A DNA stretch of 6,299 bases from DATJZH01 sp035499215 (lineage in GTDB: Bacteria; Actinomycetota; Actinomycetes; Streptosporangiales; Streptosporangiaceae), in assembly GCA_035499215.1 (NCBI GenBank), contig DATJZH010000438.1:1-6299 (forward strand). The letters run 5' to 3'. Made by a program: the position numbers and the translations under genes. Within the stretch, counting starts at the first letter, position 1; every line of letters begins with the position of its first letter. The notes beneath the pieces were generated by a model. The model saw only the letters and a list, made by a program, of their open reading frames with translations, did no database searches and was not told the DNA's origin. This document shows, in pieces, positions 1 through 5,634 of this stretch.

Positions 1-114
1 GCAGGCCGTGGCCAGGGCGAAAGCAGCGCGCTGCATCAGGGTGCCCGCAGGCAGGGCTGACATCAGGGCGTGCTCGGCCACGCGGACGTCAGCGACCCGG
101 TGCGCGTTCCTCAT
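1..114 (-). CDS. nnrD: NAD(P)H-hydrate repair enzyme NnrD, N-terminal 38 codons (partial)
   Basis: The minus strand reads from an ATG at 114-112 through 38 open codons to the window edge. The peptide begins MRNAHRVADVRVAEHALM and continues with LPAGTLMQRAA. This matches the start of actinobacterial bifunctional YjeF/NnrD proteins: the usual pattern is M-R-x-A-x-x-V-x-x-V-R-x-A-E, then a leucine/proline stretch and LMQRAA, the first helix of the NAD(P)HX epimerase (YjeF_N) domain. The family repairs hydrated NADH and NADPH using an N-terminal epimerase and a C-terminal ADP/ATP-dependent dehydratase in the cytoplasm; the catalytic parts lie outside this window. A GGTGAGG ribosome-binding site sits 5 nt before the ATG. 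In many actinomycetes nnrD follows acpS and lies downstream of glmM on the same strand, which fits the orientation here, but no acpS is visible upstream. The identification rests on a short peptide plus synteny. Confidence 0.75.
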   Translation of the reverse strand, partial: MRNAHRVADVRVAEHALMSALPAGTLMQRAAFALATAC

Positions 115-119
115 GATTG

Positions 120-126
120 CCTCACC
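120..126 (-). promoter_or_regulatory. Ribosome-binding site of nnrD
   Basis: The minus strand reads GGTGAGG, then 5 nt, then the ATG at 114. This purine-rich Shine-Dalgarno match at normal spacing supports the chosen start of the truncated nnrD frame. Confidence 0.6.
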
Positions 127-482
127 GCCGTCGCCACCCGCGGCCCGCCGTCGTGACTGGCTGACAGGTATCCGCGCGGTGCAGGCCTGCGCCCGGCCAG
201 GGCGGGGATCCGATGTGAGCCTGCTGGACCGGCGAGACGTCGGCGATGTGGATGTCAACTATCACGCCTCCAGCCTGTCACGCCTGGCCCGCCAGGCCGG
301 CCGCCACCCGGCGACCGCAGCACCGGCGCAACTGCTGGCGGGTGCCAGCCGGGCACCCCGGTCCCCCGCCGGCCTGCTGCCGGGGGGGCGAGCGAGCTGG
401 CGGCGCGGCCGGCGGGCTGGCTCGGGCCGGATCTGGCGCAGCTTGGCGGCGGGACCGCCGGCTCGCCGTCTGACCACATATC
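127..482. other. Gene-free stretch between nnrD and the LuxR remnant
   Basis: I see no convincing gene here. The open frames on both strands are low-complexity Ala/Arg/Gly/Pro strings of the kind any 75% GC DNA produces. The conserved holo-ACP synthase motifs expected upstream of nnrD in many actinomycetes are absent. A near-perfect palindrome, CGGCGG-GA-CCGCCG, lies at 447-460, and runs of G and C at about 356-390 could fold, but nothing marks them as functional. The minus strand probably carries the nnrD promoter, since the nearest upstream coding trace is a decayed gene; I could not pick out a clear -35/-10 pair. Confidence 0.45.
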
Positions 483-612
483 AGGCAGGCGATGGCGCAC
501 GGCGAAGGACGCGGCTTCGAGCCGGGAGTGCACTCCGAGCTTGGTGAGCACTGCCCCTGTGCTGCAGCGAATTGGCTTTGTCCGCATACCGGTGCATGAG
601 GAATCCGCCGCC
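483..612 (-). pseudogene. LuxR-type HTH domain remnant, frameshifted
   Basis: On the minus strand, positions 560-483 encode GAVLTKLGVHSRLEAASFAV followed by RHRLP. This closely resembles the last two helices of a LuxR/GerE DNA-binding domain (typical form: ILTKLGVHSRLEAAAFAVRHGL). Just upstream, in a different frame at 612-562, the peptide GGFLMHRYADKANSLQ resembles the preceding helix, where the family usually has G-x-(S/A)-(D/N)-K-x-I-A-x-x-L. The two halves are out of frame with each other. The recognition-helix stretch between them, normally S-x-x-T-V-x-x-H, is missing or scrambled, and no sensor, ATPase or receiver domain precedes them. This looks like the decayed 3' end of a LuxR-family regulator gene. 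After RHRLP the frame stays open to about 255 without family similarity, which suggests the native stop is also lost. An assembly frameshift could explain the frame change but not the missing helix. Confidence 0.6.
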
Positions 613-646
613 CGGTAACGGGGAAGGGCGCAGCGTCGAAAAGTGC

Positions 647-720
647 TCACTTAGAGTTCTATATCCATGACAGAATGATGTTTTCATCACTCTGAGCGTC
701 TTCAGTATTACCGTCAGGTA
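647..720. other. AT-rich pocket, possible promoter region
   Basis: This stretch is clearly richer in A and T than its surroundings. It carries TATATC on the plus strand (TATAGA box on the minus strand) and a small inverted repeat, TGATG-TTTT-CATCA, at 676-689. It lies immediately upstream of the LuxR remnant on the minus strand, so it may be the old promoter of that gene. No convincing -35 box accompanies the TATAGA, so the call stays tentative. Confidence 0.25.
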
Positions 721-815
721 TGTCCTGCCGCTGCGGCCGGGGCGCAATCCGACGAGGATCCGGGTTCGCGGGCGGCAGGCCGCAGGCGCTGGCAGCCGAT
801 GCGGATGACCCGCAG

Positions 816-841
816 CGGGCGCCGGCCGAGGCCGGCGCCCG
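816..841. terminator. Perfect 11-bp GC hairpin, terminator-like
   Basis: The arms at 816-826 (CGGGCGCCGGC) and 831-841 (GCCGGCGCCCG) are exact reverse complements around a 4-nt CGAG loop. The stem is all G:C and would be very stable as RNA from either strand. No U-tract follows on either strand, so it would have to act as a U-less terminator, a type often proposed in high-GC actinomycetes, or have another role. It lies outside any gene I can identify, between the decayed LuxR gene and the pentapeptide-repeat gene. Confidence 0.4.
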
Positions 842-1271
842 GAGGTAGCTGAATAACCCCCGGGCGGCGCTGTCCGCCGCTTTCACCGGGGCCGGGAAAC
901 CGGAAGTCATCAAATCGCTGAATTGCCTTACCGGGCGCCATTGATAAGCAGCATCATCGCACGGGCCGCGGAATTAGCGCGACCGCCAGAATCCGGCCGG
1001 GGAAAGGAGCCGGAACCAGGCGGCGGGGACCGCTGCCACCGCCGCATGCCAGCGCTCCCGGCCAGGTGGGAGCGAGGCCCGGGGCGACGGGGCAGCCGCG
1101 GAATGTGCTGCCGGTGAATTCGGCACGAGCGCTCGCATCCATCCGGGGCCGGATCGGCGTGTCGGCGATGAGTCAGCGGCCGCAGCCGGATGCCGGCGGC
1201 CGGCCAGGGCTGCGAGCATTATCGCCGATGCCCGCTCGATCCATCAGGAAACTTAGTTATGCTGGATAAGT

Positions 1272-1277
1272 TATGAT
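1272..1277 (+). promoter_or_regulatory. Candidate -10 box upstream of the pentapeptide-repeat gene
   Basis: TATGAT matches the TANNNT pattern of vegetative -10 boxes and sits in a short AT-richer patch 80 nt before the GTG at 1357. There is no good TTGAC-type -35 at 16-18 nt, so this is only a candidate. A second TATGAT occurs at 1381-1386, inside the annotated frame. Confidence 0.2.
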
Positions 1278-1356
1278 TGGGGCTGTGCGGATACCTTGAG
1301 GGCCGGGCGAGTTCCACGATCTCGATCGGCCGCCTTGGCTGGTCACCGGGCCTGCC

Positions 1357-2769
1357 GTGCTCCGTCCCGATAACACTTCATATGATGACGGAGCCCGTAT
1401 CAGACACATAACGGACCTGCCGGAGAAGGTAACCCTGTCACCTGAGCAGTCAGCGGACAAGCCGCAGAGGTCGTCGGCCGGCTGGACGCCTGCGTCACGG
1501 CGCCGGATCGTTGCCGAGCGGCGCCTGGCGGCGGACTACGCGCGGCAGGCGCGGGAGTGGCTTGCCGAAGCCGCCAGCCAGCTCGCGGACGAGTCTGCTG
1601 CCGTCCGGCTCGCGGCGGTGCACGCGGTGGCCCTGTTCGCTGACGAGGACCCTACTCATCGACAGGCTTGCATCGACATCCTGTGCGCTGTCCTGCGCGC
1701 GGCGCATGCGCCCGGTCCGGACAGCGACGATCGGCGCAGCAGCGAGCAATGGCGGGCGTGGCGGGCAGACCGGGCGTGCCGGCATGCAGTTCTGGGTGCC
1801 CTGACCGGGCACCTTCGCGCGGATGCGGCTATTTCCTGGGGTGGCTGTGACCTCGATTTCACCGATGTCGTGTTCGACAGCAGCGCGTCGGTGGCGGATT
1901 CCGCAGATGGCGGCACCGCTGATTTTGCCGACGCCGGGCTGAGCGCGGAGGTCAGCTTCGCCGGGGCAGAGTTCACCGCGTCGGTGAGCTTCGCCGGGGC
2001 ACAGTTCGCCGGCGCGACCGTCAGCTTCGCCGGGGTACGGTTCGCCGCCGGGGACGTCAGCTTCGCCGGAGCGAATTTCGCTGCCGGGGAGGTCAGCTTC
2101 GCCGGAGCGCGCTTCGCCGGGGCGAAGGTGAACTTCGCCGGGGCAACTTTCAGCGGTGCTCGGGTCAATCTCCGCGGCGCCGAGTTCGCTGGCGGCGAGG
2201 TCAGCTTCGCCGGGGCTGAGTTCGCCGACGGGCGGGTGAGCTTCTACTGCCGCTTCACCGGCGGTGCGGTAGGCTTCCTCGGCTCGCGGTTCACCGGCGG
2301 CACAGTCGGCTTTCTCGACGCCGAGTTCACTGGCGGTGCGGTCAGTTTCCCGGATGCCGAGTTCAGCGGCAGTGCGGTCAGTTTCGTCGGCGCTGAGTTC
2401 GGCGGCGGTGAAGTGAGTTTCGTCGGCGCTCAGTTCGCCGGAGCGATAGTCAGCTTCGCCGGAGCGAAGTTTGCGCGGGGCATGGTCAGCTTCATCGGCG
2501 CGGACTTCACAGCCGGCGTGGTCAGGTTCCCCTGGGCCGACTTCAGCGGCAGCGAGGTGCGGTTCGCCGGAGCGAACTTCGATGGCGCGCAGGTAGCCTT
2601 CGACCGGGCAAAGTTTGGCGGCGGCGAAGTGGATTTCACGAGCGCCCATTTCTCCCGTGGCCTGGTGGATCTTTCCGGCGCGCTGGCCTGGTCAGTCCCG
2701 CCATCCTTCGATGCCTGGACGACTACGCCAGCGAGCCTGCGGCTGCCTGCCCGGTACGAGCAAGCTTGA
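1357..2769 (+). CDS. Pentapeptide-repeat-like protein with HEAT-like N-terminal domain
   Basis: This encodes 470 residues. Residues 1-47 are polar with no signal peptide or membrane helix. Residues about 55-165 form an alpha-helical, HEAT-like segment (AVRLAAVHAVALFADEDP, RQACIDILCAVLR, then RHAVLGALTGHLR). It is the same kind of helical module that precedes pentapeptide repeats in many actinobacterial proteins, where it reads roughly VRLGGVYALxRLAxDxPxxRQ. From residue 199 to 436 there are 20 tandem units of the form VSFAGAxFxxGx, mostly 12 residues long, plus a partial unit to about 443. Each unit reads as two pentapeptides (V-x-F-x-x, A-x-F-x-x) and a dipeptide. The expected fold is a Phe-cored beta-solenoid. 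The protein is probably cytoplasmic and its function is unknown; DNA mimicry and gyrase protection are known only for some pentapeptide proteins. It converges on glmM. The GTG at 1357 is the only ATG/GTG/TTG start before about codon 88, yet it lacks a Shine-Dalgarno sequence; a CTG at 1435 has a strong one. Confidence 0.8.
   Translation: MLRPDNTSYDDGARIRHITDLPEKVTLSPEQSADKPQRSSAGWTPASRRRIVAERRLAADYARQAREWLAEAASQLADESAAVRLAAVHAVALFADEDPTHRQACIDILCAVLRAAHAPGPDSDDRRSSEQWRAWRADRACRHAVLGALTGHLRADAAISWGGCDLDFTDVVFDSSASVADSADGGTADFADAGLSAEVSFAGAEFTASVSFAGAQFAGATVSFAGVRFAAGDVSFAGANFAAGEVSFAGARFAGAKVNFAGATFSGARVNLRGAEFAGGEVSFAGAEFADGRVSFYCRFTGGAVGFLGSRFTGGTVGFLDAEFTGGAVSFPDAEFSGSAVSFVGAEFGGGEVSFVGAQFAGAIVSFAGAKFARGMVSFIGADFTAGVVRFPWADFSGSEVRFAGANFDGAQVAFDRAKFGGGEVDFTSAHFSRGLVDLSGALAWSVPPSFDAWTTTPASLRLPARYEQA
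1381..1437 (+). promoter_or_regulatory. Alternative initiation region: TATGAT, GGAGAAGG and CTG
   Basis: Inside the 5' end of the annotated frame there is a TATGAT box (1381-1386). It is followed by a near-perfect Shine-Dalgarno GGAGAAGG (1422-1429) and, 5 nt later, an in-frame CTG (1435-1437, residue 27). If used, this would give a 444-residue protein beginning at the TLSPEQ segment. That removes only disordered residues and keeps every recognisable domain. The GTG at 1357 has no comparable ribosome-binding site. CTG starts are rare, so both remain possible. Confidence 0.3.
1951..2664 (+). repeat. 36-nt tandem repeat array, 20 coding units
   Basis: Twenty in-frame units follow one another: 18 of 36 nt and two of 33 nt (1951-1983 and 2236-2268). 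The most conserved DNA core is GTCAGCTTCGCCGG, and the second half centres on TTCGCCGGCG or TTCACCGGCGGT. The first five units and unit 8 share nearly identical cores. Units 9-11 share TTCACCGGCGG, which suggests local duplication of neighbouring units. The last units (17-20) are the most diverged. Unit 9 has lost the alanine that starts its second pentapeptide. Unit 1 has lost one residue of the dipeptide spacer. A truncated 21st unit (VDLSGAL) follows. Confidence 0.9.
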
Positions 2770-2968
2770 CGGCTTGCGCTCTGCAGCACAGGCAGGCCAG
2801 GCGGCAGCGGTGCCAGGGGCCGCCGCCTCGCCGCGCGAGGGCCTGGCTCGCGCGCGGCGCAGACAGCCGACCGGCCGGGAGGCCGGCACCGGGGCTCCGG
2901 CCGGGCCGCGGCGGTTACCCGGCGTGACCGACGTGGCCAGGTGTGCGCGGCTGGCCAGCAGCCGCGGC
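2770..2968. terminator. Convergent intergenic region with GC-rich hairpins
   Basis: This 199-nt gap separates the 3' ends of the plus-strand repeat gene and minus-strand glmM. It contains CGCGCGAG-type arms at 2832-2839 and 2847-2854 (8 bp, 7-nt loop). It also contains CCGGCC-GGGA-GGCCGG at 2871-2886, whose right arm can pair instead with CCGGCC at 2897-2902. The plus-strand loop GGGA is a GNRA tetraloop. No T-run follows either structure. The position between two convergent genes makes a shared, bidirectional terminator likely. Which stem is used cannot be told from sequence alone. Confidence 0.45.
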
Positions 2969-4390
2969 TCAGGAGAGGTTGCGGACCGCAGCGGCCAGCT
3001 CGCCGGCCAGCCGGTTCGCCTGGCCGGCGTCCACTGCCTCGACCATGACCCGCACGGCGGCCTCGGTCCCGCTGGGACGCACCAGCACGCGGCCGGACTC
3101 CCCCAGCTCCGCTTCCGCGGCCGCCACCGCCGCGGTGAGCGCGCGGGATGAGGTGACCAGGGACTTGTCCACGCCCGGAATGGTGATCAGGACCTGCGGG
3201 TGCCTGGTCATCACCCGGACGAGGTCGGCCAGCGGCTCGCCGCGGGCGGCCGCGACGGCCAGCAGGTGCAGGGCGGTGAGCATCCCGTCGCCCGTGGTTG
3301 CGTGCTCGGCCAGGATGATGTGCCCGGACTGCTCGCCGCCGAGCACATACTGGCCTGCCCGCATGGCGGCCACCAGGTAACGGTCACCGACCGGCGTCTC
3401 CACCACGCGAATGCCGGCCTCGCGCATGGCAAGCCGGAAGCCGAGGTTGGACATGACCGTGGCCACGACCGTGTCGCGGGCAAGCCGCCCGGCGTCCTTC
3501 AGCGCGAGCGCGAGCACGGTCAGGATCTGGTCGCCGTCAATCACCTGCCCGGCGGCGTCGACCGCCAGGCAACGGTCAGCATCCCCGTCATGCGCAATGC
3601 CGGCATCGGCGCCGCTTTCGACGACAGCGGCCGCCAGCGTGGCCAGATGGGTCGAGCCGCAGCCCGCATTGATGTTGTCGCCGTCGGGGTCGACGCCGAT
3701 GGTGATGACCTCCGCCCCGCTCCGGCGCAGCAGCCGCGGGGCAAGCTCATAGGCAGCGCCGTGCGCGCAGTCGACCACGACCCGCAGGCCTGACAGCGGC
3801 CCGGCCTGCGTGCTGCCGTCCCTGGCCGCCCCGCCGGGGGGCGCGCTGGCTGCGGCCGGCCCGCCGAGCGTGGCCAGCAGGTGCTCAAGGTAGCGCTCGC
3901 TCTCGCCGGTTGCGTCGCGGATCCGGCCGAAGCCAGCCGGCGGAGCCTGCTGCCGCCTGGTGCCGCCGGCCAGGCTGGCCTCGATCTCGTCCTCAACGTC
4001 ATCGGGCAGCTTCAACCCGCCGCGGGCAAAGAACTTGATCCCGTTGTCCGGCGCCGGGTTATGGCTGGCGGACAGCATCACGCCGAATTCCGCGCCCAGA
4101 GCCGCGGTCAGGTAGGCGACGCCGGGGGTCGGGATGACGCCAAGCTGCAAGACGTCCACCCCGCTGCCAGCCAGCCCGGCGACCACCGCCGCCGCCAGGA
4201 AGTGGCCCGAGGCCCGCGGATCACGCCCGACGACGGCGGCCGGGCGCCGGTGCGCCGAGCGCGCCGACGCGAAGGCGCCGCTGCCGCCGAGAACTCGGGC
4301 GGCCGCAGCCGACAGGTCCATGGCCAGACGGCCAGTCAGATCACGGCCCGCGACGCCGCGAACACCGTCAGTGCCGAACAACCGGCCCAC
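2969..4390 (-). CDS. glmM: Phosphoglucosamine mutase GlmM
   Basis: GlmM interconverts glucosamine-6-phosphate and glucosamine-1-phosphate in the cytoplasm, feeding UDP-GlcNAc and thus peptidoglycan synthesis. The 473-residue product opens with MGRLFGTDGVRG, the classic family start. The catalytic phosphoserine loop SASHNP is at residues 107-112 (Ser109, equivalent to E. coli Ser102), followed by DNGIKFF. The metal-binding loop DGDADR is at 268-273, the sugar-recognition motif GGEQSGHII at 351-359, and the phosphate-binding RPSGTE at 438-443. All four domains are therefore complete. It is about 28 residues longer than E. coli GlmM, partly from an Ala/Gly/Pro-rich insert near 177-199 and a basic insert near 40-50. 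The GTG start has AGGAG 8 nt upstream. It follows rpsI by 46 nt on the same strand, the common actinobacterial arrangement. The gene downstream on the same strand is not the usual coaA or glmS. Confidence 0.97.
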   Translation of the reverse strand: MGRLFGTDGVRGVAGRDLTGRLAMDLSAAAARVLGGSGAFASARSAHRRPAAVVGRDPRASGHFLAAAVVAGLAGSGVDVLQLGVIPTPGVAYLTAALGAEFGVMLSASHNPAPDNGIKFFARGGLKLPDDVEDEIEASLAGGTRRQQAPPAGFGRIRDATGESERYLEHLLATLGGPAAASAPPGGAARDGSTQAGPLSGLRVVVDCAHGAAYELAPRLLRRSGAEVITIGVDPDGDNINAGCGSTHLATLAAAVVESGADAGIAHDGDADRCLAVDAAGQVIDGDQILTVLALALKDAGRLARDTVVATVMSNLGFRLAMREAGIRVVETPVGDRYLVAAMRAGQYVLGGEQSGHIILAEHATTGDGMLTALHLLAVAAARGEPLADLVRVMTRHPQVLITIPGVDKSLVTSSRALTAAVAAAEAELGESGRVLVRPSGTEAAVRVMVEAVDAGQANRLAGELAAAVRNLS

Positions 4391-4436
4391 GGAATCAGCT
4401 CCTGGTCTTCCGGTGCGGAGCGCCAGCTGAATGTGC

Positions 4437-4976
4437 TCAGCGCTTGGAGTACTGCGGCGCCTTACGGGCCTTCTTCAGTCCTGCCTTCTTGCGCTCCTTG
4501 ATCCTGGCGTCCCTGGTCAGGAAGCCCGCGCGCTTGAGCGCCGTGCGGCTCTCCGGGTCGACGAGGGTCAGCGCCCTGGCTATCCCCAGCCGCAGCGCCC
4601 CGGCCTGCCCGGTCACGCCGCCGCCGGTAATCCGCGCGGTCACATCGAAGGCGTCGTCGGCACTGAGGTTGACGAACGGCTCATTTACCAGCTGCTGGTG
4701 CACCTTGTTCGGGAAATACTCATCCAGTGACCGGTCGTTGATCTGCCACTTCCCGCTGCCGGGCACGATGCGGACCCGGGCGATGGCCTCCTTGCGGCGG
4801 CCAGTGCCCATCGCGTGCCCCGTCACGACCGGCTTGCGTGCCGCGGGCCGCGCCGATGCTCCGGCTCTGGCCTCGGGCGTCTCGGTGGTGTATTCCGACA
4901 CGTGCTCCCCGGCGGTCTGCGCCGGTGTCGGGTCGGCTGCCGCTGCGGGATCCGGCACCTCGGTGCGCTCGGCCAC
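4437..4976 (-). CDS. rpsI: 30S ribosomal protein S9
   Basis: S9 belongs to the head of the small ribosomal subunit, and its C-terminal tail touches the P-site tRNA. The product has 179 residues. Residues 1-53 form an acidic, Ala/Pro/Glu-rich tail, a disordered N-terminal extension seen in many actinobacterial S9 proteins. The conserved domain begins at GTGRRKEAIARVRI (57-70). It includes the family signature GGGVTGQAGALRLGIARAL (118-136) and ends in the conserved RKAPQYSKR, with the terminal Lys-Arg intact. The GTG start is preceded by GAGG with 6-nt spacing. It lies 51 nt downstream of rplM and 46 nt upstream of glmM, all on the minus strand, so it is probably co-transcribed from the rplM promoter. 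Confidence 0.97.
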   Translation of the reverse strand: MAERTEVPDPAAAADPTPAQTAGEHVSEYTTETPEARAGASARPAARKPVVTGHAMGTGRRKEAIARVRIVPGSGKWQINDRSLDEYFPNKVHQQLVNEPFVNLSADDAFDVTARITGGGVTGQAGALRLGIARALTLVDPESRTALKRAGFLTRDARIKERKKAGLKKARKAPQYSKR

Positions 4977-5027
4977 GGTGTTCCTCGTGCTTCCTGATCG
5001 GGTTCGGTGTGTCGCTGCGCTTGGAGC

Positions 5028-5528
5028 TCAGGCGCGCTGGTACGCCTGGCGCCGCTCAGCGTCCCGTCTGGCCGGCGCGTGCTGAGCAAGCTGCGTGATC
5101 TGGTAGGCAGCCGGCCGCTGCGCCTCATGCGGATGGTGCGGGCCCGCGTACACCCTGAGCTTGCGCAGCATCTGCCTGCCCAGGGTGTTCTTCGGGAGCA
5201 TGCCCCTGACGGCCTTCTCCACCGCCCGCTCCGGGTTCTTGGCCATCAGGTCAGCGTAGGTCACGGCCCGCAGCCCGCCCGGGTAGCCAGAGTGCCGGTA
5301 CGCCCGCTTGCCGGCCAGCTTGTTGCCGCTGAGCGCCACCTTGTCGGCGTTGACGATGATGACGAAGTCACCGGTGTCGATATGCGGCGCGAAGACTGGC
5401 TTGTGCTTGCCGCGCAGCAGAATCGCCGTCTGGCTGGCCAGCCGGCCGAGGACGACATCAGAAGCATCGATGACATGCCATTGCCGCTGGATATCGCCGG
5501 CCTTCGGGCTGAATGTGCGCACAGTCAT
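5028..5528 (-). CDS. rplM: 50S ribosomal protein L13
   Basis: L13 is an early-assembling protein of the large ribosomal subunit. The 166-residue product contains RQWHVIDASDVVLGRLAS (15-32), LLRGKHKPVFAPHIDTGDFV (38-56 region), YRHSGYPGGLR (77-87), and the L13 signature VRGMLPKNTLGRQMLRKLRV (107-126). It is longer than usual (about 147 residues): after ITQLAQ it carries an extra basic tail of 17 residues ending QAYQRA. Two starts are possible. The ATG at 5528 gives MTVRTFSPK with only 3 nt between GAAGG and the start. A GTG at 5522 gives MRTFSPK, the exact N-terminus common in the family, with a better 9-nt spacing. I keep the longer frame but consider the GTG at least as likely. It is the first gene of the rplM-rpsI-(glmM) transcription unit. 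Confidence 0.97.
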   Translation of the reverse strand: MTVRTFSPKAGDIQRQWHVIDASDVVLGRLASQTAILLRGKHKPVFAPHIDTGDFVIIVNADKVALSGNKLAGKRAYRHSGYPGGLRAVTYADLMAKNPERAVEKAVRGMLPKNTLGRQMLRKLRVYAGPHHPHEAQRPAAYQITQLAQHAPARRDAERRQAYQRA

Positions 5529-5531
5529 AAG

Positions 5532-5536
5532 CCTTC
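5532..5536 (-). promoter_or_regulatory. Ribosome-binding site deciding the rplM start
   Basis: GAAGG on the minus strand lies 3 nt before the ATG at 5528 and 9 nt before the GTG at 5522. The wider spacing and the family N-terminus MRTFSPK both favour the GTG. Confidence 0.5.
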
Positions 5537-5617
5537 GCGTGTGAGTACTGAATCCTTCGCCCTCGCCCGCGGCAGTCCCGCCTGACGGGGAATCCGCAGC
5601 ACCCGCCGCAGCTCACC

Positions 5618-5634
5618 TGCCCGCCTGGCGGGCA
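5618..5634 (-). promoter_or_regulatory. Hairpin in the rplM leader
   Basis: The minus-strand RNA can form a perfect 7-bp stem, TGCCCGC-CAG-GCGGGCA, with a 3-nt loop. It lies roughly 30-45 nt into the predicted transcript and about 90 nt before the rplM start. L13 leaders that bind the protein and control the operon are known in other bacteria. Whether this hairpin does so is unproven. Confidence 0.3.

Larger units (their letters stand above)
613..1356. other. Long gene-free stretch upstream of the pentapeptide-repeat gene
   Basis: I recognise no gene in these roughly 740 nt. Short open frames occur on both strands (for example 923-1117 plus and 974-1219 minus), but their products are Ala/Arg/Gly/Pro-rich and match no family I know. 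What can be seen is a locally AT-rich pocket at about 647-720, a perfect 11-bp hairpin at 816-841, a GAATTCGGCACGAG 14-mer at 1116-1129, and a second AT-richer patch at about 1245-1280 with a TATGAT box. The region probably combines decayed coding sequence with the upstream control region of the gene starting near 1357. Confidence 0.5.

Noticed and set aside
8..547. 179-codon plus-strand open frame
   Set aside because: It runs antisense to the nnrD start and to the LuxR remnant, and its Ala/Arg/Gly-rich product resembles nothing.
255..650. 131-codon minus-strand frame as an intact LuxR-like gene
   Set aside because: Only about 26 residues look like LuxR. The upstream half of the domain is in another frame and the rest is low complexity, so a pseudogene fits better.
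1382..1411. Nine-codon frame (MMTEPVSDT) that could be a leader peptide
   Set aside because: It overlaps the annotated gene, lacks a ribosome-binding site and contains no regulatory codon run, so chance is the better explanation.
1495..2649. 384-codon minus-strand open frame with repeats (and similar frames at 1656-2168 and 2430-2789)
   Set aside because: It mirrors the 36-nt repeats of the plus-strand gene. A period divisible by three keeps all frames open at once. Only the plus-strand frame has a recognisable N-terminal domain and a Phe/Ala repeat logic.
3881..5085. Plus-strand frames at 3881-4501 and 4444-5085
   Set aside because: They are antisense shadows of glmM, rpsI and rplM, which are certain from their motifs.
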